A stretch of DNA of 64,000 nucleotides from contig PAVS01000023.1 of the NCBI GenBank assembly GCA_002713145.1, positions 124,001-188,000 on the forward strand, given 5' to 3'. Both the position numbers and the translations under genes were made by a program. Positions 50,298 through 58,906 of this stretch are shown here, one piece after another (position 1 is the stretch's first letter; each line of letters begins with the position of its first letter). Under the pieces are notes generated by a model that saw nothing but the letters and a program-made list of their open reading frames with translations, was not told the DNA's origin and did not search any database. Source of the DNA: Halobacteriovoraceae bacterium (GTDB lineage: Bacteria; Bdellovibrionota; Bacteriovoracia; Bacteriovoracales; Bacteriovoracaceae).

Positions 50298-51776
50298 ATG
50301 AAAAATTTCATCTTATCTATCGATCAAGGTACGACCGGAACGACTGCTCTCCTCATAGATGCAAAAAATTTTGAACTCATAGACAAAGTCAATCAAGAGT
50401 TTACGCAACACTTTCCTAAGCCGAGCTGGGTTGAGCATGACTTAGCTGAAATTTGGAAGTCTGTTGAAAATACAACGAAAGAAGTCCTTAAAAAAAATAG
50501 TGTTTCCGGAGATCAAATCAAGGCCATCGGTATCACCAATCAACGGGAAACGACTTGTGCCTTTAACAAAAAAGGACACCCTCTCGCTAAGGCCATCGTT
50601 TGGCAGGACAGAAGAACTCATGAGTATTGCAAAAAAAACACTGATGCCTATAAAAAACTAAAAAAGAAAACCGGACTTCCTCTAGATCCTTATTTTTCGG
50701 GGACAAAGATGAATTGGTTACTTACAAACAATAAAGAAGTCTCATCCGCAGCAAAAAGCGATGACTTATGCCTGGGCACTATTGATTCTTTTCTCCTCTA
50801 CAAAATGACGGATCATAAAGTTTTTGCAACTGAAGCCAGTAATGCTTCTCGGACATTATTAATGGACCTAGACACCACTGATTGGTGTGACGAACTCCTT
50901 CGTTTTTTTGAAGTAAAAAAAGAGTTTCTTCCTAGAATCAATGATAGTTTTACACATTTTGGTGAAACTAAAAATTTAAACTTTTTACCCGACGGCATCC
51001 CCATAAGCTGTATTCTAGGTGATCAGCAAGCGGCACTTTTTGGACAAGCAGGCTATAAAGCCGGAGATCTTAAATGTACTTATGGAACCGGAGCATTTAT
51101 TTTGCTTAATACCGGGGAAGAAAAAACCTATAGTCGCAATGGATTGCTCACAACAGTGGCCTATAAAAAAGATAACAAAACTTGTTATGCCCTTGAAGGA
51201 GCAAGTTATATAGCCGGGGCTGCCGTGCAGTGGTTAAGAGATAATCTTAATATGATTGAGGATGCTCCTAGTGTGGAAAAGCTAGCCCGCTCTATAGAAG
51301 ACTTCTCTCAAATGGAGCATTTGCTTTTTATGCCTTTTTTTACCGGCATCGCTTCTCCCTATTGGAACTCAGAAGCTAAAGCCTCAATCCTAGGAATCAC
51401 TAGAGACACCAACAAAAATCATATCGCAAGAGCCTGTCTTGATGGAATCGCGCTATCGATAAATGATTCTATCCAAGCGCTGATCGCTGATAGCCCGGAA
51501 TCAGTTGCCGAAATAAGGGTCGATGGAGGAGCGAGTCTGAATGACCTACTTTGTGAAATTCAAGCTAGTTTTTCTCAAAAGAAAATTATTCGCCCTAAAG
51601 TGATTGAAACAACGGCTTATGGCGTGGCTCTGGGAGCTATTGTTGGCCTTGGGGAAATTGAGCTCTCTAAAGTAAAAGATTTGTGGAAAGAGGACAAAGA
51701 ATTCAATCCATCAAACGAAGATTATTTTAAAACCAAATCTCATCAGTGGACTGAAACCATTAAGAAAATTTATTAA
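50298..51776 (+). CDS. glpK: Glycerol kinase
   Basis: A 492-residue FGGY kinase that makes glycerol-3-phosphate. LSIDQGTTGTTALLID at the N-terminus, NQRETTCAF, KAIVWQDRRT, GDQQAALFGQAG and KCTYGTGAFILLNTG, then RVDGGASLNDLLCEIQA, are all diagnostic of GlpK. Ribosome site AAGGA before the ATG. No glpF or glpD next to it. It is followed by a hairpin terminator shared with the convergent lipoprotein gene. Confidence 0.96.
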   Translation: MKNFILSIDQGTTGTTALLIDAKNFELIDKVNQEFTQHFPKPSWVEHDLAEIWKSVENTTKEVLKKNSVSGDQIKAIGITNQRETTCAFNKKGHPLAKAIVWQDRRTHEYCKKNTDAYKKLKKKTGLPLDPYFSGTKMNWLLTNNKEVSSAAKSDDLCLGTIDSFLLYKMTDHKVFATEASNASRTLLMDLDTTDWCDELLRFFEVKKEFLPRINDSFTHFGETKNLNFLPDGIPISCILGDQQAALFGQAGYKAGDLKCTYGTGAFILLNTGEEKTYSRNGLLTTVAYKKDNKTCYALEGASYIAGAAVQWLRDNLNMIEDAPSVEKLARSIEDFSQMEHLLFMPFFTGIASPYWNSEAKASILGITRDTNKNHIARACLDGIALSINDSIQALIADSPESVAEIRVDGGASLNDLLCEIQASFSQKKIIRPKVIETTAYGVALGAIVGLGEIELSKVKDLWKEDKEFNPSNEDYFKTKSHQWTETIKKIY

Positions 51777-51780
51777 AAAA

Positions 51781-51799
51781 GCCTCTCATATTAAGAGGC
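51781..51799. terminator. Bidirectional terminator after glpK
   Basis: Six-base-pair stem GCCTCT / AGAGGC with a seven-base loop, flanked by A-run on the left (T-run for the minus strand) and a T-rich right side. It stands between convergent glpK and the lipoprotein gene. Confidence 0.75.
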
Positions 51800-51830
51800 C
51801 CATTTATTTAATTCAATCTATATTACTGAT

Positions 51831-52709
51831 CTATTGATCGTCTTCATCCCAAGTGTTGTCTTGAACTGACAGTGTTGAAATATCCATGTCTAAGAGAGAC
51901 ATATCAACTGTTGTATCAATAATTTTTTCTTCTGTATCACTAGGATTGAGCTTACCACCAGTTATTTTGGACTTACTATATGAATACAAAGTATTACTAA
52001 ATCCTGAGCGCTCAAGTGAAGTTATATTTAAAGTAGCAAAGACTCCTTTGTAGGCTTCTGTACGGTTGGTGCAATTATTATCAACATCGCAATCTGAATG
52101 AGAGTAACTTCCCTCAAACTTTCCGGCCATCTCCATAACAATAACTTCTTCACCAAGATATTTAGCAAGATAAAGGGATCTAATATTTACATCCCCCATA
52201 TTTTGAATGTCACTTGCATCAGCAGGTTTTTGTTTAGAAGGGAGGTTTTCTTTAGAAATATAATATTTATTATCTTTATCAAGTAGAGTTAAGCAAAGTT
52301 CTGACTCAGGAGTTACTTTGTTGATTTTCTCTTTCGTAAGTACTTTAAGATGATCTTTTTCTATTGAGTAAACTGTTTTTTCCGTTTCTTTAACTACCTG
52401 ACACTCTTCTTCTTTGCTTTGACCTGTACTAGAATCCCAATCAAAAGCATAGTCAGTATCCTTTTCCTCGACAATAATTTGATCTCCAGGTCTTGGGTTC
52501 GTTCTCATCTTACTATTATTCATAAGCTTTACGGCTTGTTTCATGCTTAAATTTTTTATTTTTGAACATGCATCAGATTCATTACAAGGAAAAGAGCTAT
52601 TACTGGTATCAAGTAGTGGCACTCTATCTTTCGAAGAGCCGGAACCACCAGACTTCTCACAACCGACAAAAACCATTCCCACCAGGGCCATCACTGCTAA
52701 TTTTTTCAT
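51831..52709 (-). CDS. Lipoprotein, 292 aa
   Basis: A lipoprotein with signal MKKLAVMALVGMVFVGC and lipobox FVGC, followed by a Ser/Gly/Lys tether. The mature part has paired Cys (PCNESDACSK near 42-50, SDCDVDNNCTN near 205-213) and many charged residues; it is probably beta-rich. Family unknown. Ribosome site AAGGA before the ATG at 52709. It lies 12 bases after the stop of the broken secreted-protein gene, so the two probably form a unit. Confidence 0.75.
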   Translation of the reverse strand: MKKLAVMALVGMVFVGCEKSGGSGSSKDRVPLLDTSNSSFPCNESDACSKIKNLSMKQAVKLMNNSKMRTNPRPGDQIIVEEKDTDYAFDWDSSTGQSKEEECQVVKETEKTVYSIEKDHLKVLTKEKINKVTPESELCLTLLDKDNKYYISKENLPSKQKPADASDIQNMGDVNIRSLYLAKYLGEEVIVMEMAGKFEGSYSHSDCDVDNNCTNRTEAYKGVFATLNITSLERSGFSNTLYSYSKSKITGGKLNPSDTEEKIIDTTVDMSLLDMDISTLSVQDNTWDEDDQ

Positions 52710-52721
52710 ATGTATTCCTTT

Positions 52722-53261
52722 TTATTTGAAAATAACTTTTATACTTCCACCCACATAGATCTTCTTTTTTGGATTATCATCTCCACGGGGAATATTTCCG
52801 ATATAATCCGTATTTCTAATAACAGCAGGGCCTGCGCTAAATCTGTCATTGAGATTATAGCGAATGCTTCCCACTTCTACGCGGTTAGCGTCTCGAGCGA
52901 TCACTCTGGAGCGCCAGTCTCTTGGAGAGAGTTGTTTAAGATCTACAATATGAGAGTCAAAATCCAAATCCCATTTTTTTCGAAGCGTAATTGTGAAAGT
53001 CACCTCGTTATCTTGATTAAGATCATTTGTCTTAATTTCAACGAGCTCATAGAGACCTCCGTCTGCAGAATTTATATATTCTTTTTCACGATCTTTATTT
53101 AAGCGGTAGTTATCAAGATCGAAATTCTCTCCCGTAAAATGGGTGACAATCTCTTCAACCACGTCCTTATCTTAAATATCCTCAAGCTTTAAATCCTGGG
53201 CCTTAACTCCAGTCACACCTAATACCACTGCTGACAAAACGAAACTTTTCAAACGAGTCAT
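52722..53261 (-). pseudogene. Secreted protein gene interrupted by an in-frame stop
   Basis: An ATG at 53261 with GGAAAG upstream opens a good signal peptide, MTRLKSFVLSAVVLGVTGVKAQ, then DLKLEDI and a TAA at 53172-53174. The same frame continues directly as DKDVVEEIVTHFTGENF and stays open for 149 codons to 52722. One GAA-to-TAA change would explain it. The downstream part could be started only at a GTG (53162) with AAGGA one base away, which is too close, and would then lack its signal. The mature part is beta-rich and ends with GGSIKVIFK. Family unknown. It precedes the lipoprotein at 52709. A sequencing error is the simplest alternative. Confidence 0.7.
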
Positions 53262-53340
53262 AATCTTTCCATTGTTAATGTTTTAGATCATTGTAGAGAA
53301 TTGAGTGCAAGTTAGAAGAGGGCTTGAAATAAGTATAGAT

Positions 53341-53371
53341 GAGAAATAAAACTGTCTATTTTTTTGACAGT
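53341..53371 (-). terminator. Terminator at end of 53356 lipoprotein gene
   Basis: Stem ACTGTC / GACAGT (53351-53356 and 53366-53371) with an A-rich loop on the minus strand and a TTTATTT tail. It overlaps the stop codon of the lipoprotein gene. Confidence 0.7.
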
Positions 53372-53838
53372 GAAAGAACTTGTTTAAATTTATATTTTTT
53401 ATCAATAAAATGACAAAGCTCATGAATATCCGGATGATCAATCGGGGGTTGCATGCAGGTGTTATAAACCTTACTAAAAATATAGCCCTTAAGGTCTTTC
53501 TTGTGAGCAGAGCAAGAAAACTTATAATTGACCATTTTATGCCCAGGATTTTTTGGATCGGGCAAAAAAGTTCCTTTACCCAAAATGGGAAAGCCAAGTT
53601 GTTTTTCCATACAGTAATAAAAAGCATAAAGCTTTGGAGCTGTTTTCAGTATTCCCGATAAATTTCGGTAGGGGTCTGAAACACTTAGTAGTTTACGGTC
53701 TTTATCTGTCTTAATGCGAGAGACTTTATAGTTTAGAAAAAGATCGGGCTCTTCTTCAATAACAAAAAAATCTTGGGCGCAACTATATAAGAGTGTCGTG
53801 AGCACAAGAAAATAAAATATCGGGGAGCTCCCTAACAT
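53356..53838 (-). CDS. Lipoprotein downstream of radA
   Basis: A 160-residue lipoprotein; signal FYFLVLTTLLYSC with lipobox LYSC. The mature part contains five further Cys (YYCMEKQ, KFSCSAH, NTCMQPP, ELCHFID) and is rich in Lys, Asp and aromatic residues. It contains FSCSAH and ELCHF, but no CxxCH heme site. Family unknown. Its first 56 bases overlap the 3' end of radA in another frame, an unusually long overlap, so the true start could be a little further in; however the signal peptide requires the region before 53780. Confidence 0.7.
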   Translation of the reverse strand: MLGSSPIFYFLVLTTLLYSCAQDFFVIEEEPDLFLNYKVSRIKTDKDRKLLSVSDPYRNLSGILKTAPKLYAFYYCMEKQLGFPILGKGTFLPDPKNPGHKMVNYKFSCSAHKKDLKGYIFSKVYNTCMQPPIDHPDIHELCHFIDKKYKFKQVLSLSKK

Positions 53839-55123
53839 GACTAATTCCTATGACATTTTTCCTTGCTTTAGTATAACCAAGAGATTTTTCCTTATCAACC
53901 ACGACCATAAGATCATCTTTTTGGAGAAAGGATGGGTCTATTTCTCGTTTATCTGGATAGATATGGCCAGAGAGCCCGACTTCTCCCAGCAAAAGAAAAT
54001 TTCTCGTAAGGGGTCTTTGGGTAAATGCTTGATACATGGTAGCAATAATGGCCAGGTCCGATTCTTTCTCTTCTATGCTCAGACCTCTTAGAGTAGAAAG
54101 ATACATTTCAACACTGTGAACCTTAATGCCTAAAAACTTTTGAAGAATACCTACGAGAATATTGAGACGTTCCTTATTCAGTCCACTGGTGATCATTTTA
54201 GGGACATGGGTGTTCTTTATTAACAGTGACTGTAATTCAACTGGAAAAGATCTTCGCCCTTTAATTTGTAAGCAGTACATACCAAAGCCTTGGTCAAACT
54301 TGCTTATAAAGTGTGAGTCAAGCTTGTCTAATGGAACAAGAGCCTGATCCCTGAAAGTAAAAAAACCTGCTTCACCCACCGGTCCAAATCTATTTTTTGA
54401 AGCCTCTAATATTCTATAATTTTGCTCACTATGACCTTTAAAAGAAAGCACGGTATCCACCATATGTTCCAGTTGCTTTGGACCGGCGACATCTCCGCCT
54501 TTGGTTATATGACCCACAATCACGCAGGTCATTTTTCTTTCTTTCATAAAATTCATGATTTGCAAGGTGAGTTCTTTAACCTGTTTTGTCGAACCCGCAC
54601 CAGCGACTATCTCTTTGCTTCTCGTTGTTTGAATCGAATCAATGACGACAAACTCAGGTTGGACTTGCTTTATTTTTTCAATCATCGACTCCCATACACA
54701 TTCATGGGTGATATAGAGATTTTTACTTCTGAGCTGTAAATTTCGTGCCCTCATGCCCACCTGCTCAACGGTCTCCTCTCCTGAGATATAGAGAGTTTTA
54801 AATGTATCAGCGATTTTATTACTTATCGTTATCAAAAGGGTGGACTTTCCTGCTCCCGGGGTACCCGTTAATAGCAAGAGTGATCCTTTAACCAGCCCTC
54901 CCCCTAACACATGATTAAATTCTGAACATCCCGTATCGATAACTTCTAACACTTTGCCTTTTAACTCAGCAACCGGCACAACAGGGCTACTTGAGTTTAG
55001 CTGAGTCTGCAAAAAAGCCTTCTTATCAATAAAGCTATTCCACTCATGGCACTGGGAGCATTGACCATACCATTTCACGCTCTCAAATTGACAGCTTTGA
55101 CATACATACATTTCTTTTGACAT
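53783..55123 (-). CDS. radA: DNA repair protein RadA
   Basis: A 446-residue RecA-like ATPase that promotes branch migration in recombination. The N-terminal zinc finger is C8, C11, C22, C25; Walker A is GTPGAGKST (87-95); the RadA-specific KNRFG is at 243-247; and a Lon-protease-like C-terminal domain ends with GISHVRELPDILF. All motifs intact. Its ATG overlaps the ligA stop (TAATG), so two DNA repair genes are coupled. Confidence 0.96.
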   Translation of the reverse strand: MSKEMYVCQSCQFESVKWYGQCSQCHEWNSFIDKKAFLQTQLNSSSPVVPVAELKGKVLEVIDTGCSEFNHVLGGGLVKGSLLLLTGTPGAGKSTLLITISNKIADTFKTLYISGEETVEQVGMRARNLQLRSKNLYITHECVWESMIEKIKQVQPEFVVIDSIQTTRSKEIVAGAGSTKQVKELTLQIMNFMKERKMTCVIVGHITKGGDVAGPKQLEHMVDTVLSFKGHSEQNYRILEASKNRFGPVGEAGFFTFRDQALVPLDKLDSHFISKFDQGFGMYCLQIKGRRSFPVELQSLLIKNTHVPKMITSGLNKERLNILVGILQKFLGIKVHSVEMYLSTLRGLSIEEKESDLAIIATMYQAFTQRPLTRNFLLLGEVGLSGHIYPDKREIDPSFLQKDDLMVVVDKEKSLGYTKARKNVIGISHVRELPDILFSCAHDTLI

Positions 55124-57009
55124 TACTTTCCTATAAGTTTGAAGAACTTTTCTTCGGAAATAATCGGAATATTGAGAGATTGAGCTTTTTTGAACTTTGA
55201 AGAACTACTTTGTTCATCATTGGTTATGAGGTAATCCGTTTCTCCACTGACACCACTTTGAACGATGCCACCATTATCTTTTACAATCTTTTGAAGATCA
55301 CTTCTTTTCATGGAGAGAGTCCCTGTAATGCAAAATTTCTTTCCCGCTATTTCGCTGTCTGAGTTAATTGCAAGGGGTGCATCGAGACTGAATCCGTAAG
55401 TCATTAATTTTTTTATCGTTTCTTTTTTGCTTTGAAGAGAATCTATAAATTCTTTAGCCGATTTTTCCGCAAACGATTCTATCTGAGTTAAATCTTGTAC
55501 CGAGAGTTTAAGTATTTTCTCTATACTGTCATAGCCGGCCATCACAACTTTTTCACACTTGTTAAAGGCGCCTCCCGATATTCCAAGGCTAGCTAAAAAT
55601 GTAATCAGATCAACATCTCGAGAGTTTTGAATATTTGTCACGATTTTATTGGCCAGCTTTTCTTTCACTTTATCTAACTCAAGTAGTTGCTCCACAGTTA
55701 TGTCATAGAGAGAAGGGATATCAGTCACAAGCTTCTGCTTGATCAATTCTTCTAATCGCTTAGAACTCAGGTCATCAATGCCAATTTTTTTAATATAATT
55801 TAAAATATCGTCTTTAATTTTATCCGGGCATAAATCATTGTGGCAAAAGAGCCTAATATCCTCTACCGTGGTGGGTTCGGAGCAACTGGGACATTTTTCC
55901 GGATATTTAAAAGGTGATTTAGAAGAGTTTACCACTGAGAGAAACTTAGGAATCACCTCTCCAGAGCGCACGATTTCAATCTCATCTTTTGCCTTTAATT
56001 GATGTTGTTCAACCATTCCAAAATTATGCAAGGTAACTCGTGAAACCATCGCCCCACTTAATTCTACAGGCTCCACGTTGGCCACTGGAGTGAGAATTCC
56101 ATTACGTGAAACCTGCCAGGATATTTTCTTAATGGTGGTGATTTTAGTATCCCCTTGAAACTTAAACGCCATTTTGTAACGAGGATGGTGAGCTGTTTCT
56201 CCTAGATTTGCATGTAAATCCAAGTCATTATAACTAAAGACCAATCCATCAATTAGGTAATCACCACTGGCCATAAATGATTTTGTCTCATCTAATCTTT
56301 GCTCAATATCACTTTCTTTTTTATGGAGATATACTTCTGGTGTGGAAAAGCCTAACTTTTGTAAATATTGGAACTTTTTTTGCTCAGTCTCTAAGCTGTT
56401 ATTTTCTTGAATTAACTCAAAGGCTTGAAAACTCAAATAACTCGATAAATGGGTATTCTCTTTTCTCCCCAATAAGCCAGCGACTATATTTCGCTGTGAT
56501 GTTGGCTTATCAAATCCTAGGGCCACCATTTCTTTGGAAAGGGCGACAAAGTTTTCTTCCGTGCAAAAGATTTCTCCTCTAATTTCACAGCTTATGTCAT
56601 CGGTAAGAACTTTAGGTATATGGTCCATATGTAGGACTTTATTGGAAATATTTTCGCCATACTTTCCATCACCCCTTGTCTTAGCAATTTTAAATCTTCC
56701 CTTCTCATAAACAATAGAACAACTCGAGCCATCTATTTTAAAAGTTGAGATAAGATCGTGACTGCCTTTCCAGCGCATAAGTTCTTCAAGTTTATAGGTC
56801 TTATTAAGTGAGAGCATTTTGCTCTCGTGTGCAATTTTTTTGGTATTAAATAAATCAGAGCCCACAAACTCTAACACTGAGTTATGTGGATCTAAGGCAC
56901 GGAGTTCATCTTCTAATTGATCATATGAAGAATCAGAAATTTCAGGCTTACCTTGGTAATAAAGGTTTTTATGTTTGATTAAAAGTTTTTCTAACTCTTT
57001 AACTCTCAT
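55123..57009 (-). CDS. ligA: NAD-dependent DNA ligase, divergent
   Basis: A 628-residue LigA. Domain order: Ia (NLYYQGKPEISDSSYDQL), adenylation domain with catalytic K91 in KIDGSS, EIRGEIF, YLIDGLVFS and AFKFQ; OB domain; zinc finger CPSC...CHNDLC; HhH repeats; and C-terminal BRCT (KKFCITGTLSMKRSDLQKIV). It is some 40 residues shorter than usual. Several near-invariant stretches differ: QVGRTG reads QVSRNG, and the LRQLDP region reads RNIVAGLL. It may therefore be a second, specialised ligase. The start was set at ATG 57009, just after the stop of the upstream gene. Coupled to radA. Confidence 0.92.
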   Translation of the reverse strand: MRVKELEKLLIKHKNLYYQGKPEISDSSYDQLEDELRALDPHNSVLEFVGSDLFNTKKIAHESKMLSLNKTYKLEELMRWKGSHDLISTFKIDGSSCSIVYEKGRFKIAKTRGDGKYGENISNKVLHMDHIPKVLTDDISCEIRGEIFCTEENFVALSKEMVALGFDKPTSQRNIVAGLLGRKENTHLSSYLSFQAFELIQENNSLETEQKKFQYLQKLGFSTPEVYLHKKESDIEQRLDETKSFMASGDYLIDGLVFSYNDLDLHANLGETAHHPRYKMAFKFQGDTKITTIKKISWQVSRNGILTPVANVEPVELSGAMVSRVTLHNFGMVEQHQLKAKDEIEIVRSGEVIPKFLSVVNSSKSPFKYPEKCPSCSEPTTVEDIRLFCHNDLCPDKIKDDILNYIKKIGIDDLSSKRLEELIKQKLVTDIPSLYDITVEQLLELDKVKEKLANKIVTNIQNSRDVDLITFLASLGISGGAFNKCEKVVMAGYDSIEKILKLSVQDLTQIESFAEKSAKEFIDSLQSKKETIKKLMTYGFSLDAPLAINSDSEIAGKKFCITGTLSMKRSDLQKIVKDNGGIVQSGVSGETDYLITNDEQSSSSKFKKAQSLNIPIISEEKFFKLIGK

Positions 57010-57010
57010 G

Positions 57011-58477
57011 TTAGAACGTAAACACGCCTCCAAACTTCAAAGAAGTATCTCTATAACTAACTTCTGAATTAGAGCCACCAGTCTTTGCAGAATTATTAAG
57101 TACTTCAAAGGCACCCACAATTTTTATTAATGGACTCCAGTAATAATGAACACCTGCTTCGAAGGCCATAGATGAAACGGCATCTGTAGAGCCAAAAATA
57201 TTATCTTCATCATTAAAATCCCCAAAAGGAAGAATTTCTCCGGAACCAAACACACGGATAGTTTTCTGCAGAGGAATACTCCCTCCCACACCTAAAAAGA
57301 ATCCTGAGATCGAGTTAGTGCCAAAGCCATCGGTTGCTGATTTATCTAATTGATAGCTGTATTTCACCCAGCCACCATAGAGATTTACTTGTGGTCCATA
57401 GAAAAAGCCCATGGGTAGGTATTTATACCCGCCCCCAATTTTAAATGTTCCACTATTTTGACCTGAAGTATCGGAGTCAGGACTCCCTGACTGACTATCG
57501 AGATTTCCAACCTGTCTTGAAAATTCTCCTATGGCAAAATAATTTCTCGTCATCCAAGCCTCGGCCTCTAAGTTAATGCCATAGATCAAACCTGCCATTT
57601 TGTTATTTCCTGAAACAGCAGAAGTGCTAGCGGTATGAGAGCCTAAGGAAAAGGCAATGGTCAACTCACCGAGCTTCCCATAAGTATTGGCTTTTTCTTC
57701 TTCAAATCTTTTGTCATCAATGATTTTATTAGGGTTTACCTTTTCAAGTTTAATCCAGTCACCTGTATTAACTCTTCTATTAGTAGTATAGACTTTTATA
57801 ATTCCTAAACCCTGTCCACTGGATTTGTTAAAAACTTTACCCTTGGCCAGCATAATATTATCCCACTCAACAACTTTTTTAAGCAGTGGGTGACGTTTTT
57901 TTGAAATCAGCCTTTTAACAATAAAGTCTTGGCCGATGCTTACATTTTTGTGGCCAGGAACCGTAAAAGTAACTTGCTCACCAAGAACGCCAACAACTTT
58001 TCCATCATAAGGTATGCTCGATTCATAGAGCTCCAGCCAATTACCTAATGTCGTCATCACAAGATCTTCATTGACTTCATTGAGCAAGGCTTTTTCTTGT
58101 AGATAAATATCTTTTCCATTTTCTCCAATGACAGTCATTTCAACATTAATTTTATCAACTTCATATTCCAGTGAAACTCTAATTATCGTTCCCACCTTCA
58201 ACCGATCCGCGACAGTTTTTAAAACATTTTCATCTCTTAAATAGGTTGAAAGCTTATCTCTATACTTACTAAAAATTCCGATCACATCAGAGCTTGATTG
58301 ATACTCACACCATTTCTCTTCGGTAAGTTTTGCTTCTAGGAGTTCAAAGATTTTATAACCGAAAGAATTTCCTGCTGTATCCGTGATAGGCAAGAGCATA
58401 CATCGGCGCATACTATAGCTTTCTGCGAAACTAAGTGTGGAAGCCAGAACTAAGAATATAAGGAATACATTTTTCAT
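57011..58477 (-). CDS. Outer-membrane barrel with FlgT-like periplasmic part
   Basis: A 488-residue exported protein (signal ending LSFAES). Residues 22-150 look like a CsgG/TolB-N-type alpha/beta domain (MRRCMLLPITDTAGNSFGYKIFELLEAKL...). Residues 155-255 (GKVVGVLGEQVTFTVPG...IGQDFIVKRLI) resemble the FlgT C-terminal beta domain. From about 265 to the end come barrel strands finishing with Phe (GGVFTF). It shares this plan with the gene at 7157. It overlaps the HTH gene upstream by four bases and abuts ligA. Function unknown. Confidence 0.72.
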   Translation of the reverse strand: MKNVFLIFLVLASTLSFAESYSMRRCMLLPITDTAGNSFGYKIFELLEAKLTEEKWCEYQSSSDVIGIFSKYRDKLSTYLRDENVLKTVADRLKVGTIIRVSLEYEVDKINVEMTVIGENGKDIYLQEKALLNEVNEDLVMTTLGNWLELYESSIPYDGKVVGVLGEQVTFTVPGHKNVSIGQDFIVKRLISKKRHPLLKKVVEWDNIMLAKGKVFNKSSGQGLGIIKVYTTNRRVNTGDWIKLEKVNPNKIIDDKRFEEEKANTYGKLGELTIAFSLGSHTASTSAVSGNNKMAGLIYGINLEAEAWMTRNYFAIGEFSRQVGNLDSQSGSPDSDTSGQNSGTFKIGGGYKYLPMGFFYGPQVNLYGGWVKYSYQLDKSATDGFGTNSISGFFLGVGGSIPLQKTIRVFGSGEILPFGDFNDEDNIFGSTDAVSSMAFEAGVHYYWSPLIKIVGAFEVLNNSAKTGGSNSEVSYRDTSLKFGGVFTF

Positions 58478-58788
58478 AACGACTGTGGCATTTCTGGCAG
58501 AGTGTTTGTTTGAGATAAGAACTGGCCTTGCTCATATAGCTGAATAAGCATTTTGGCTTCATCCAACTCATGCTTTAACTTTTTATTTTGTTCAAGGAGT
58601 TCTTCTATTTTTTGAGCTTCTGATTCATTCGCTTCTTGAGGAGCTTGATAGTTTTTCACTAAAATATAATACTTCCCCCCATCATCTTTGAACGTCACTT
58701 TATTTGATTTAATATAACGACGCACAGTAGAGATCGATTTATCTTTATACTGGGCGAATTCTTGAATGCTTAACCATTTTTCATGCAT
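58474..58788 (-). CDS. Small helix-turn-helix protein with coiled coil
   Basis: A 104-residue protein. Residues 1-50 (KWLSIQEFAQYKDKSISTVRRYIKSN, then KYYILVKNY) match the MerR/excisionase-type HTH_17 domain, in which the helix-turn-helix is followed by a short wing. Residues 58-92 form a heptad-like Glu/Lys/Leu coiled coil, probably for dimerisation. It starts an operon with an outer-membrane protein and overlaps it by four bases. It may regulate its own promoter region (58789-58890), shared with the divergent patatin gene. It is not an excisionase: no integrase nearby. Confidence 0.75.
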   Translation of the reverse strand: MHEKWLSIQEFAQYKDKSISTVRRYIKSNKVTFKDDGGKYYILVKNYQAPQEANESEAQKIEELLEQNKKLKHELDEAKMLIQLYEQGQFLSQTNTLPEMPQSL

Positions 58789-58890
58789 ATAACTATCCTT
58801 GTTATTTTTTGAGTAGTCATAAATATAGTAGTGAAAAGGGGCTAAATGTGCAAAATTTAAGTTTCGTTTCTCTTTAACTCAATACTCCCT

Positions 58891-58906
58891 TATAATAGTG
58901 ATCATG
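58891..58906 (+). promoter_or_regulatory. -10 box directly before patatin start
   Basis: TATAAT (58891-58896), seven bases, ATG at 58904. An in-frame GTG at 58898 lies only one base after the box and could not be transcribed, so the ATG is the start. No ribosome site. Confidence 0.55.

Noticed and set aside
54422..54739. 105-codon plus-strand frame inside radA
   Set aside because: Shadow of a conserved gene with no domain of its own. The same holds for similar frames inside the large cytochrome, glpK and ychF.
58898..58900. GTG start for the patatin gene
   Set aside because: It is one base after the TATAAT box and would not be transcribed; ATG 58904 fits.
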